A DNA stretch of 32,366 bases from Conidiobolus incongruus B7586 (GCA_000697335.1 JNEM01012086.1:1-32366), one strand, 5' to 3'. Numbered from the stretch's first letter, positions 20,896 to 31,374 are shown. The notes: generated by a model from the sequence alone, not told the origin. Program-made: numbers and translations.

Positions 20896-21288
20896 ATGTC
20901 TATACAAGTTTATTTTACTTATAGACCATATAAAGATGAATTTAATCTTCCAAATGTAGATAATACCTATTTTCGTTATATTAATATGTTGAATGCTACT
21001 GATGAAGAAATAATAGATTTTAACGATCATATAGACGAAGATAAAAGTCCTATAAATAAGTGTGTATTATTTATTATCGATAAAATGTCATTTGAAGACA
21101 AAAAATCAAAGACAATTTATATAAGTAAGCTTCCTATTGAATATCATGTATCTTTTAGAGCATATTTAGGTGATGCTTATTTGGCTAGCTGTAATCTAGA
21201 AACAGGTAATTTATCTTTGGAAGAAGTTCTTGATGGTATGTATAATGCTGAAGATAACGTTCCTATACCATTTTATCTGTTATTATAA
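20896..21288 (+). CDS. Orphan protein of unknown function (130 aa)
   Basis: I do not recognise this protein. One exon from ATG 20896 to TAA 21286-21288. An open frame of 130 codons is very unlikely by chance in DNA this A+T-rich, so I accept it as a gene. The product is acidic, begins MSIQVYFTYRPYKDEF, and has a D/E-rich middle (NATDEEIIDFNDHIDEDK), a beta-like central part (CVLFIIDKMSF, TIYISKLPIEYHVSFRAYL) and ends NVPIPFYLLL. There is no signal peptide, membrane segment or Cys/His metal motif. The alternation of short hydrophobic strands suggests a small globular cytosolic domain. Codon choice is much more A+T-rich than in hexokinase or ATP4, pointing to low expression or a young or fast-evolving gene. 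It sits just upstream of the dead EFL1 copy, same strand. Confidence 0.7.
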   Translation: MSIQVYFTYRPYKDEFNLPNVDNTYFRYINMLNATDEEIIDFNDHIDEDKSPINKCVLFIIDKMSFEDKKSKTIYISKLPIEYHVSFRAYLGDAYLASCNLETGNLSLEEVLDGMYNAEDNVPIPFYLLL

Positions 21289-21517
21289 AAAATATTTTTT
21301 TAAAACAAGTTATTAAATATGATTCAGATTTTAAGATTTGAATTATTAATTAAATATTCATAGTTCACCTTTTTGTAAAAATTCTAATTCTAAGATTTTA
21401 AATATATAAATATAATTAAAATACAATATTGTAAAAAGATATCAAATTTAAATTTAATAGTATTGGATTTCAATTATCAATCATTTTAGAATTTTATTTT
21501 AACTCTTGTAATATATT

Positions 21518-24500
21518 ATACCTATTTTAACGCCGACTCAAGCAGCTAAATTACAATCGAATCCTGCAATGATTCGTAACCTCTGTATTCTGGCTCACGT
21601 AGACCATGGCAAAACCACTCTTTCAGATTCCTTATTAGCTTCCAACGGGGTTATCAGTTCTAGAATTGCTGGTAAAGTACGCTATTTGAATAGTCGTGAA
21701 GGCGAACAACTTCGAGGTATTATTATGGAGTCCTCAACCATCAGTCTTCATTTTCCAGTTAGAGCAGTTACCAAGGATGGATCCGTTGAAAATCGTGATT
21801 GTTTGATTAATTTGGTCGATAGTCCAGGTCATGTCGATTTCTCAGGTGAAGTATCCTCAGCATCCAGAATTTGCGACGGTGCACTCATTTTGGTTGATAG
21901 TGTCGAAGGTGTGTACTCAGACTCATACTGTCTTGAGACAAGCTTGGGTTGAAAAGATTCAGCCTATTCTCACGTTAAACAAAGTGGATCGTTTGATTAC
22001 GGAATTACAGATGACACCATCCGAAGCATATGTGCACTTGACTAAAATCTTAGAACAAGTCAATGCTATTATTGCTTCCTTCTTTACCGATGACATCATT
22101 GGCGAAGACTCCATAAAACTCGATGCCAAGAAAGAGCAAGGCGAAGACGTTAAAGAAGGCGAATGGGTTTTGGAAGAGAAGGACAATAGTGACATTTATT
22201 TTGCTCCAGAACGTGGTAATGTAGTATTCTGTAATACTATTGACGGCTGAGCTTTCCGAATTGAAAATTTTGCCAAGCTATAGTCTAAAAAATTAGGAAT
22301 GAATGAGAAAGCTTTGTTGAAATGTCTGTGGGGTAGTTACTAATTTGGTCCTAAAACAAAAAACGTATTACTTCCTAAACATCTCAAGAACACTAACGAG
22401 GTTCTGAATCCCATGTTCGTTCAATTTATTTTGGAACAAATTTGGGCAGTATATGATTGTGTCTTGATGAATCCTGGTATCGAAAAAGTCACTAAAATCA
22501 TTAATAATTTGGGAGTTAAAATCAACCCCAGAGAACTCAAAAGTAAAGACACAAGAGGTTTACTATGGACAATTATGAGCTAGTGGTTATCTTTAGCTTC
22601 TACCGTTTTACTTTGTGTCGTTGAAAAAGTGCCTTCTCTATTTCAAGCTCAACCCAAGAGAATACCTAAAATTTTGTATCCAAACAGTGATACCATTCCA
22701 GAACCCTCAAACAAGGTAGAGGAAATGATATACAGATGTGAAAATAGTCTAGATACCGAGATGGTCGCTTACGTTTCCAAGACCTTTTACGTTTCCCCTG
22801 AGAATCTTCCAGAAAATCGAAGAGTTCAATTAACTGCAGAAGAAATGAGAGAGAGGCGTACGAGAGAATTATTAATGAGAAAGAAGGAAGAAGCCGAAGT
22901 TGAAGGTACACCCTTTAACTTGCTTCCTCAAGATGAATTGCAGTCTTTATCTCTGAACAGCTCTGAAACAACCGAGAATCAACAAAATGTTCCTATTGGT
23001 TTCGCTAAAATTTTCTCAGGTATCATTAAAGTTGGTCAAAAGATCTATATTTTGGGTCCCGGATATGATTCTAGTAAACCAGATGAACACTGCCCGGAAA
23101 TCATCTTCCAAAGACTCTATTTGTTGATGCGACGAGATTTGTACGATTTACAACAGGTTCTTACAGGTAATGTCTTCGGTATCTCGGGTATCAATGATTA
23201 TATTTTGAAAACTGGTACCTTGTCAACCGCCAAAGAATGTAATAACTTGGGAGTTTTGCGCCATTTGATACCTCCAATTTTAAGAGTTGCTCTTGAACCC
23301 ATGTTTCCAAGAGATTTAGGCAAATTAGAATAGGGTCTTAAACTTCTCGATCAATCTGATCTCTCCGTCGAAATTGTTTTGCAAGAAACTGGTGAACATG
23401 TTTTAGTATGTGCTGGTGAAGTTGATTTAGGGGTATTATTTTATCATTATTTTCATTATTAATTTTATTAATCACCATATTTTATAGCGTTGTTTAACCG
23501 ATTTACGTGAAAGATTCGCTCAAATTGATATCCAAGTATCTGATCCAATTGTTCCATATAGAGAAACTGTATATCCTTTAGGTAATACAACAAATAATCC
23601 ATTTTAGTAATACCACATTAATTTTCCAAATAGAAGGAACCACTGGTAACTGGCAACAAAGTGACGTTGGTCAAGTGACTATTGAATCTTCATCAGGTGA
23701 ATTCTCCATTGATTTCCGTCTTGTTCCTCTCCCTTCTCAGGTTTATGAGGTATTATTGAAATCTGCTAACACCATTAAGTAGCTCCAATCTCGTAGATCT
23801 GGCCAAACCAGTAATCAATCTTCAGAGGAGCAGAATTTAGAAGAGTTATCACCTGAGGATCTTTTGACATCAGGCCATCAATAACCCATTACTGCTAATG
23901 ATTTTGCAAATCAATTGGAAGAAGCATTTAAAGAGTCCAAACAAGAGGGCTGGGAAGGAATCGTTGATCAGATATGGTCATTTGGACCCAAGGGTATTGG
24001 TTCCAATATTTTGGTTAACAAGTTGGGCTACTCGAAGCGTTCATGATTCGAACTTGCTGGGTGTACCAAATTAACTAACTCCGCCCAAGATAACTTGGAT
24101 TGAGGCTTTGGAAGCAACTTACTTCAAAGAGAAATTGAAAATGGTATTTGCACAGGTTTCCAGATCGTTACTCAACAAGGGCCACTTTGTGCTAAACCCG
24201 TCGTTGGTACCTGTTTCATCGTTGAAAAGATTATTTTAGGAGAAAAGACCTCTTCAGGCACTGAAACTGCTACTCAAAAGAGTAGTGTCCTATCAGGTCA
24301 AGTGATCTCAATGGTCAAAGAAGGGTTCAAACAAGCATTCCTCTCGCTATCACCCCGTATTTTACTCGCCACATACTCTTGTGAGATTCAAGCCACTTCC
24401 GAAGTCTTGGGCAAAGTGTACACCGTCTTAGCACGTCGTCGCGGTCGTGTCTTATCCGAAGAAATGAAAGAAGGTACCACTTTCTTCCAAATTTCCGCAC

Positions 24501-24778
24501 ATTTACTAGTAATCGAAAGTTTCGAATTTTCCGAAGAAATTCGTAAGAAAACCTCAGATGCAGGTATTCCTCAATTAGTGTTCTCAGGTTTTGAAGTCTA
24601 CGACCAGAATCCATTCTGGGTACCTACTACCGAAGAGGAATTAGAAGATTTGGGAGAAAAGGTAGATAGAGCTAATGTCGCCAAGGAATATATGGGTATA
24701 GTTCGTCGTCGTGAGGGTCTTTTTGTCGAGGAGAAAGTAGTTATCTCAGCTGAAAAACAAAGAACTCTGATGCAATAA
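21518..24778 (+). pseudogene. EFL1: EFL1/Ria1 ribosome-assembly GTPase pseudogene
   Basis: EFL1 is the EF-2-like GTPase that, with SBDS, releases eIF6/Tif6 from nascent 60S subunits. The whole protein is traceable: AHVDHGKT (G1), RGIIMES (G2, where relatives have RGITM, so the switch-I Thr is lost), DSPGHVDF (G3), NKVDR (G4), then the domain II-V blocks, [27 protein letters not shown] and the tail FWVPTTEEELEDLGEK...EKQRTL. Two GT-AG introns remain recognisable (23433-23487, 23582-23633). Damage: in-frame stops at 22248 (TGA), 22281 (TAG), 22341 (TAA), 22581 (TAG), 23331 (TAG), 23780 (TAG), 23882 (TAA), 24044 (TGA) and 24101 (TGA); a frameshift at 21911-21914 that fits loss of two bases from a GT repeat; and ATA at 21518 where the initiator is expected. 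The first in-frame ATG is 21569. Stops replace W, Y, Y, Q and K/R where alignment is clear. Confidence 0.93.
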
Positions 24779-25165
24779 TTTTTTACAAATTATAATAAAT
24801 TTTCAAGTACTGACAATCTTCAGTTTAATTAAATATATTTATGTTAATATGTTCATTTAATTAATATACTGTAAATTAAATTTCAAACTTGATATAAGAG
24901 TAATTTCAGTATAAACCTTATATTATATAATATTCGTTCTATTAAGCTTAGGATTATGAAATGATGAATGAATAACCCATAAATAATATTGAGTAAAATT
25001 CAAGCATTTAAAATCTTTCATGAATTGGTTTAAGATTCGCGTAAATATTAATATTATATTATATTATTACAAAAAGAATAATATTACGAGACATACTTCC
25101 TATAGTGATATTTATATTAATACCTATTAAAATATCTTTGAATTTAAATCAAAGAACTTTAAATT
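24779..25165. other. A+T-rich intergenic region
   Basis: About 390 bases holding the presumed MRE11 promoter. No motif recognised. Confidence 0.55.
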
Positions 25166-27011
25166 ATGAAAAAATTATCTATACTAATCAGTACAGATAA
25201 CCATCTTGGCTACTTGGAAAAAGACAGTATACGAGGTCAAGACTCTATCAATTCATTCCAAGAAATTCTAAGCTTAGCTAATAAACACAACTGTGATATG
25301 ATCCTATTGGGTGGTGACTTATTCCACGATAACTTACCATCTAGAAGCTGTCTCCACAGTTGCATGTCTTTAATAAGACAGTACACGTTTGGAGAAAAGG
25401 AAGCGCCCAGTGAACATTCGTTGAGGATTGAATCGGATATGACTTTGAACTTTCATGATAGATTCGGGATTGCTAACTTTATGAGTGACGACTTTAGAAT
25501 TAAGATTCCTATTTTTTCAATTCACGGAAACCATGACGATCCTAGCGGTGTAGAGCGATTGTGTAGTCTTGATCTTTTATCTACTTCGGGGCTTGTTAAT
25601 TATTTTGGGAAATCTAATCGCGTCGACTCGATTGATATACATCCAATTTTATTGACTAAAGATAATGTCAAAATTGCGCTCTATGGTATTGGTAATGTTC
25701 GGGATGAACGTTTATTTAGAACATTTCACAACGGCGGAGTTAAATTCCACCCTCCCAAGAATAAACATGAATGGTATCACATTCTTACAGTACATCAAAA
25801 CAGAGTTCCTCATGGCGATACAAACTATTTACCAGAATCAATGCTTCCAGAATGGATAGACTTGGTGGTGTGGGGTCACGAACATCAGTGCATTACAGAA
25901 GTTCAACAGAATGCTCAACACGATTTCAAAGTGCTCCAACCCGGATCATCTGTTGCAACTGCTTTGAGCATAGGGGAAGCCGATCCTAAACACATTTTTA
26001 TCTTAGAAATAGATTCAAAACGTCATGCTGAATTCAATACTATTCCATTAAAAACAGTTCGTCCCTTTGTAATGGATAATATCAAATTATCTGACTTTAC
26101 TGAATTATCGGCATGTACTTGGGAAGAAGTCAGTACAGTGATCATCGATTACATCAAAGGAATGATCAAGAGAGCTGAAGAAGATTTCAAAAAGTTGAAT
26201 AGGACTGCTGTAAATATTCCACTTCCCCTCATCCGCCTTAAGGTAAGTTATCAAAACCAAATCTCCCAATTGAGTCCTATTCGATTCTATCCCCTATTGG
26301 AATCATTGGTGGCAAACCCCAAATCATGCTTACAATTCTCCAAACAAAAAATGATTCATAGAGAGCAGTGGATACTCCCAATCGCAGCATGTCGTCCCAC
26401 TTCCATCCTTTCTGGACCATCTCCAACTTGAGGATGTTCTCAAAGAATTCAACGACGCAACCCAATTCAACCTCCTGCCCCAAGAAACTTTGGACAGTGC
26501 AGTACACAAACTCATTGAGAAGGAGGACAAGTATGGAGTTGAAAAAGTGGTTAAAGGCACGATTAAAGAACTCCAAAATGGCTTCAAACAGGATTTAACA
26601 CTCTACAAGTTGGATAAGGAGGGACGCAAAATGAGTATAAAGAATAAAGCACAGTTGATCAGTGCCCAATTGAAAGCTACTACATTATTGAACAGTCATT
26701 TTGCTAATCAACTACCCAAGGTAAACAACAAATTTTGATCATAATTTATTATATTAAAATTCTATTAGGAAGATAATAATGACGATTTCACAGATTTTTG
26801 GTTAGAAACTGCAGCTACCAAAAAATCTAAAACCACTACAGCAAAATCCAATCAATCTAAGACTAAAGATGGAGTCAGTGATGATTCTTCCGTAGTATCT
26901 AATACGGATGACGAAGATTCCAAACCAAAGATAGCTAGAGGTAGGGGTGCCAGTCGTGGTCGTGGTCGTGGTCGAGGTAGGGGAAGAGGTAAAACAGAGG
27001 ATTATTTTTAA
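25166..27011 (+). pseudogene. MRE11: MRE11 double-strand-break nuclease gene, one frameshift
   Basis: Mre11 is the nuclease of the Mre11-Rad50 complex, which opens and resects DNA breaks. The catalytic half is intact: STDNHLGY (D11, H13), LLGGDLFHDN (D51), SIHGNHDDPSG (N122, H123), VHQNR (H210), WGHEHQC (H238, H240) and PGSSVATALS. The capping domain continues through VSYQ...SPIRFYPLLESLVANPK. The frame then changes between 26355 and 26431: the first frame ends at a TGA (26429-26431), whereas the conserved continuation (HLQLEDVLKEFNDATQFNLLP, EKEDKYGVEK) lies in the next frame. One extra base or two missing bases would explain it. A 48-nt intron (26721-26768) leads to the last exon, with an acidic Ser/Thr stretch and a Gly-Arg repeat before KTEDYF, as in animal MRE11. 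I label it a pseudogene because the frame is broken; sequencing error or a recent allele remain possible. Confidence 0.85.
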
Positions 27012-27470
27012 TTTTAAAGAATAAATATTAATAAATTAAAATATACTATAAAACAGTCACTCAATTAGCTAATTAATTATGCTTTAATTTGAATATATTC
27101 AAATCAGTTTAAATAGATATTTTTTGATCATTGATATTAAAAATGATATTAATTAATTATAAATAATCATCCCAATACTATTTAAGTGTCTATATTAATT
27201 ATATTGTTTATTGAATATATCACTTGATAATACAATATTAATATTATAATTGATTGAATTTGATATTTTGTTTAACTGTTTAAATATTCAAATCATATTT
27301 ATAATAATATCCAAATACTTGAAGTTATCAATGTATTGCTATTTAATTATAACGTGATATCAAAATTGTTATATATAATTGAATATCATAAACATCAAAT
27401 ATCTTAAAGTTAAAAATAAAATTCAACTTTAACAAAAACTCTTTTAATACAAAAATATAACAAAAACATA
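27012..27470. other. A+T-rich intergenic region between convergent genes
   Basis: About 460 bases with the 3' ends of MRE11 and TTC36 on either side. Nothing recognised. Confidence 0.6.
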
Positions 27471-28259
27471 TTATTTGGTTTGAGCCATCATTTCCTTGAC
27501 CATAGCAGCACACAGTTTGGCATAAGGATTCTCTTGAACGGCGATCTTTTTAGCTAGAGGGTTGCCAAATTTACTGCCCATTTCAAAATCTTGTAGAGCT
27601 AAATCATCTTGTCCTTTTGTTTTACGAATCAATCCTCGTTGAGTGTATGCCTATAGCAATATAATATTAATAATGAACATATTATATGATTGGCAGTGTT
27701 GTTATTACTTGTTTCAAAGCGTTATTATCCTTAGTTTCCAAACCGTATTTAATAGCCAAATCCAAATCTTTGAGACAGTCTTCCATCTTATCGACCATTC
27801 TGTAAGCTTGAGCCCTAAAATCAAATTATATCAATAATGGTATTCAATAATATCCAATACATCGAATAATTACCTATTATTATAAGCTGAAGCATATCTA
27901 GGTTCCAACTCGACAATTTTGGAAAATTGGCTAATAGCTTGCTCCAACTGACCTTCTTCAGCTAATTTTATACCTTCAACTTCGAGAGTTTTAATTTGTT
28001 TTAGAACATTTTCGTCGAGTTTTAAAGTGGGTTCTAATAATATTGTTAATATTGATAATTGAAAGTGGCAAGTGTGATGTATTTACGTTCGACAACTTCG
28101 GGTTTCTTAATGGGAGGAGCACTTGTCATACCTAATTACAAATTAAATTCCAATATATAGCATAATATATTAACTATTACCTTCAGGATCGAAAATCTTT
28201 TCCAAAATATTTAAATCATTTTCACTAACCAATTGTTCGTTATTATTATTTTGGGTCAT
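27471..28259 (-). CDS. TTC36: TTC36-like tetratricopeptide protein; first exon out of frame
   Basis: A small TPR protein; animal TTC36 (HBP21) binds Hsp70. Exons 28182-28259, 28087-28131, 27874-28033, 27709-27814 and 27471-27650, all with GT-AG introns. Exons 2-5 join in frame and match TTC36 closely: LEVEGIKLAEEGQLEQAISQ, PRYASAYNNRAQAYRM, QRGLIRKTKGQDDLALQDFE, FGNPLAKK and ENPYAKLCAAMVKEMM. Exon 1 opens MTQNNNNEQLVSENDLNILE, and the family text KIFDPEG follows only in another frame, as if one A were missing from a GGAAAAG run near 28198. As it stands, exon 1 read from its own ATG meets a stop at the start of exon 2. Translation could instead start at the exon 2 ATG (28129), giving 162 residues with all TPRs (human 189). 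Whether this copy works is therefore uncertain. Confidence 0.82.
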
Positions 28260-28574
28260 CTTATTTTAATTGAATCTTAAAGTTCAAAAAATATGATTCA
28301 ACTAATGGCAATTACCAAATTTTATATTAATTGGTGATCCATTCAATTATGGGTTCCAATCTATTGGAACTTAGAAAGTCGTCCCGAATGGTTGAAATTG
28401 GGAAAATTTATTTTGATTTCGTTTAGTGAATGATGATTTCATATTAAGAAAATTTAACCTTTATGGGTAATATTCAAAATTTCGAACAAATTCAAATTTC
28501 AAATATTGTAAATGGGTAAACTAAAGGTAATTATCATTTTAATAATCATAAAATATAATATATATAATTTAAGG
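28260..28574. other. Intergenic region, TTC36 promoter side
   Basis: About 315 bases upstream of TTC36. It contains the inverted CCAAT pair described separately. A short ATG-initiated stretch at 28512 followed by an intron-like segment leads only into frames with many stops. Confidence 0.5.
28353..28370. promoter_or_regulatory. Inverted CCAAT-box pair upstream of TTC36 (candidate)
   Basis: A perfect inverted repeat, GTTCCAAT-CT-ATTGGAAC (8-bp arms, 2-bp spacer), about 95-110 bases upstream of the TTC36 exon 1 ATG. Each arm contains a CCAAT core, the target of the HAP/NF-Y complex. The regulator is inferred, not shown. Confidence 0.4.
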
Positions 28575-29110
28575 TGAGTCAATACGACACGTGGTAGGCA
28601 ATGCTGGCCAGGGTCAAGCTATTCAGGTCACTGATTCCAGGAATGGATAGTACGTCCAAACAAGGCGGACAGACTGAGGTGCATAAATGACTATCAGGGT
28701 AGCGAGCATGGTGCGCAGATTGGGTGAATACGCCATTATACGTGGATCTAAGGTGATTAACTGACCTGAGTTCATTTCGACCCAAATAATGCAAATAAAA
28801 TTGATAAATTAATTCGAAATAAATTAGTATTTTAGCAATGACCCTTTATTGAGATCTTAAGGTACCGCCGTAGCTGGTGTGCCTAGGTCGAATTTGCGTT
28901 ATGCTAAAAATAATTTTTTTACATTAGTGATTGCCTATGCCATTTCATCGGGATCTATAAGCTTGCCGCTGCAACCATCATCATGAGTTGCATAATGTGA
29001 GTCTAAAGAAGAGCAAGTTTCCCAATGCATTCCGTCAATTGATTTTGACAGGGTGTTCACATTAACCTGCAGTGGTTCAACAGATTGCCAAGTCAACAAC
29101 CTGGGCAGAA
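28575..29110. other. G+C-elevated island; candidate structured RNA or fossil insert
   Basis: Sharply richer in G and C than any other non-coding stretch here. Both strands have stops at roughly chance density (best open stretch 71 codons, reverse strand, no recognisable protein). Pairing potential is high: TCAGGTCA 28623-28630 with TGACCTGA 28762-28769 (8 bp), GTCC/GGAC at 28654/28667, and TTTTAGCA 28830-28837 with TGCTAAAA 28902-28909 (8 bp) followed by seven T at 28914-28920. GGTCGAATTTG (28886-28896) is one base short of a B-box-like element. I compared it from memory with tRNA, 5S, 18S, 25S, U1-U6, U3, SRP and RNase P/MRP RNAs and found no convincing match. Strand is undecided. A decayed gene or rDNA/organelle fragment remains possible. 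Confidence 0.45.
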
Positions 29111-29506
29111 GACTTTGGACAAATATATTCTTGTTCCTAATTATAGTTGATATATTGTTATTGTATTTTAATAACGAATGTTCAATTATAAGTTATATTT
29201 CTAGCAATTATATAAACACTTGTTATATTGAATTATAATTAATTAAACATATTAATTATTTTTAAATAATAAAAGTCAATAAATTAAATAAACATGATTA
29301 ATTTATATTGATGCAATTAATATATAACAATTTTTAAACTAATTTATTTGATTTTTCAATATTAATACAACAATAATATTATAAAGGGATAAACCCATAA
29401 TTTAAAAAATTAAAAGTTACAATATAAGTTAAACTACTATCCCATAATAAGTTTTATTTATTGCCAGTCCCTGTCAATAAAAATTCCCCTATCTAATTAT
29501 AAAAAA
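29111..29506. other. A+T-rich intergenic region
   Basis: About 400 bases with the TFIIE-beta promoter at its right end. Composition drops back to strongly A+T-rich from about 29130. Nothing else recognised. Confidence 0.55.
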
Positions 29507-30524
29507 ATGAGTTTAAATCAGCAATTTGACAACTTCAAAAAGAAAGTAAATAATCAAATTGTTTACGCAAAGCCTCAGATAAACCAAGCTAATGTTCATT
29601 CTCGAGAGGAGCAAAATGCTATACAACGTGAATTGCAATACTTGGGTCAAAATGAAAAGAGGAGAAAAATTGGTATTTTTTTTTTAATTTTAATATTAGT
29701 TCTGATATTTAATTATTTGATTATTTTTATTCATAGATGTTGTAATTGATAGTCCTCAAATGACTAGCAACATCTTTGCTATTTTAAACTATTTGAAAGT
29801 AATTTATTCCGTTATATATTGAATGGCTTAATTTAAATTCTTCACCATTTTAATAGAAAGTAGATAAGCCACAGAACTTAGATGATATTAAGCACGGTGC
29901 TCAAGTTGATATTCAAGCTGATCGTTTGTTATTTGAACGTCTCAAGGTGAATCCTCGTATTCGTTACCTCCCCAACTCCAATATGTTTGAATTTTTGCCA
30001 GAACACGATATTCGTACCCCGGAGAATTTACTCAGGGTAATTAAAAAGAGATATCATGATAATATCAAGGCTGAGTTTCCTTCCTCCACTTGCTTCGAAA
30101 TCAAGGAATTACTCGATTCTAATCCCAATGTCAAGCCCTTGATTGAAAAGTTGGAAACCGAAGAAAAAATTTTCGTGACCAAAAAGCCTAATGACAACAA
30201 CATCAAAGCCGTTTATTACAATCCTCGAGAAATTCAATTCAAAGTTGATGATGGTAATTTTCTATCTATTTCATATACAATATCTCACTTATATCAATTT
30301 TAGAATTCAAAAACATTTGGGCATCACTTCGTATTCCTGACGAAACTGACCTCAACAAGGATCTCAAGAGTGCAGGTATGAAGACCAGTGAAGTCATTAA
30401 GATCAAAATTTCTCACAAGCAGCCCACCAAGAAGAAGTCTTCTAGCAACCGTAAGATTAAGTTGACCAATCAACACTTGGAGTATATTGATTTAACTCAG
30501 GATTATATTCAATCCATGAATTAG
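29507..30524 (+). CDS. TFA2: Transcription factor TFIIE beta subunit
   Basis: The small subunit of TFIIE, which recruits and regulates TFIIH at RNA polymerase II promoters. Four exons (29507-29672, 29737-29798, 29857-30253, 30304-30524) join in frame to 281 residues (human 291), with GT-AG introns of 64, 58 and 50 nt. A short basic/Gln-rich head leads into the first winged helix, from about residue 56 (DVVIDSPQMTSNIFAILNYL), through RLLFERLKVNPRIRYLPNS and FEFLPEHDIRTPENLLRVIK. The second winged helix contains CFEIKELLDSNPNVKPLIEK and EEKIFVTKKPNDNNIKAVYYN. A basic C-terminal segment (KISHKQPTKKKSSSNRKIKL) matches the family's DNA-binding tail. All conserved blocks are present and the frame is clean, in contrast to the genes just upstream. 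Confidence 0.93.
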
Positions 30525-31374
30525 CATGTATTTTTATTTTCTATTGTCAATAGCTTCGCTTTTGATCATTAGTATACTTGATTTGAGCTATTGGATTATT
30601 CATACTATATTTAAGTGTACAATACTTAAACTATTCATTATATAATTATTGTTTATTCATACTATTAGTAATTATTGTGAAGCTATTTTGTTGATTGATT
30701 TCTATAATAAATAAATGGATATTTAATTGTGTAAATTTTACATACGATTTAATAATAGATTTAATTATTGAATTTATTGCTACATAATTCGGTAAAACAA
30801 TAATATACAAAATATTTTAAAATTATTTTAAACTTTAATATAAACGAGTTAATAATTATTAATCATAGTTCTGATTTTGAATAATTAATACAAATCCATT
30901 TCCAATACTATTTACTACATATTTTAGTTTCATTAAATTTCAATTACCAATCATTTCAATAGATATAAGAATATAAAAATGAAAATGATTTTTCATTTAA
31001 ATTGAAATATGATTCATATAAAGATGTAAATATAAGTTCATAATAATTGTTATGATTATCAAGTATTTCATTTATTAGGCCACAAATCAATTCTATTATT
31101 AGCCAATTATACGAATTTTCGAATATGTAATTATATAGAAAATAAGATTAAATTTTTCTCAAAGAATCTTTTAATGATCACCAAATTTTTTAACAATATT
31201 TCAAATATATATATATATAATTAAAAAATTTCTGGATTAAAAATTTATAAAACAATTTGAATATTAAAATTACATATTTTTCTTATAATTGGGCAGTCAC
31301 TTAAATTAAAACTGTTGTGTAAAGCATAAACTAATCAGGTGTTATTAAATTTTGATCTTATCAATTATGCATAG
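30525..31374. other. A+T-rich intergenic region
   Basis: About 850 bases downstream of TFIIE-beta. Contains a TA run near 31209-31221. No gene or motif recognised. Confidence 0.6.

Noticed and set aside
21518-24778. In-frame TAA/TAG/TGA in EFL1 and SRAP as evidence of a reassigned genetic code
   Set aside because: The stops replace W, Y, Q and K/R rather than one residue, cluster in two genes, and are absent from hexokinase, ATP4, PIG-U, TAF9 and the others, which end normally at the same codons.
26243-26363. Intron in MRE11 starting at the GTAAGT donor
   Set aside because: It would restore the frame but delete a conserved capping-domain block that is clearly coding.
28512-28780. Spliced gene beginning ATGGGTAAACTAAAG followed by an intron-like stretch
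   Set aside because: The downstream frame has stops at about chance density and no recognisable protein.
28880-28910. U6 snRNA match on the reverse strand (ACGCAAATTCG)
   Set aside because: Only an 11-base identity; the rest of U6 is absent on both sides.
29005-29060. 18S rRNA-like string (TTCCGTCAATT) on the reverse sense
   Set aside because: Eleven bases match the universal primer site, but flanking order and sequence do not follow 18S.
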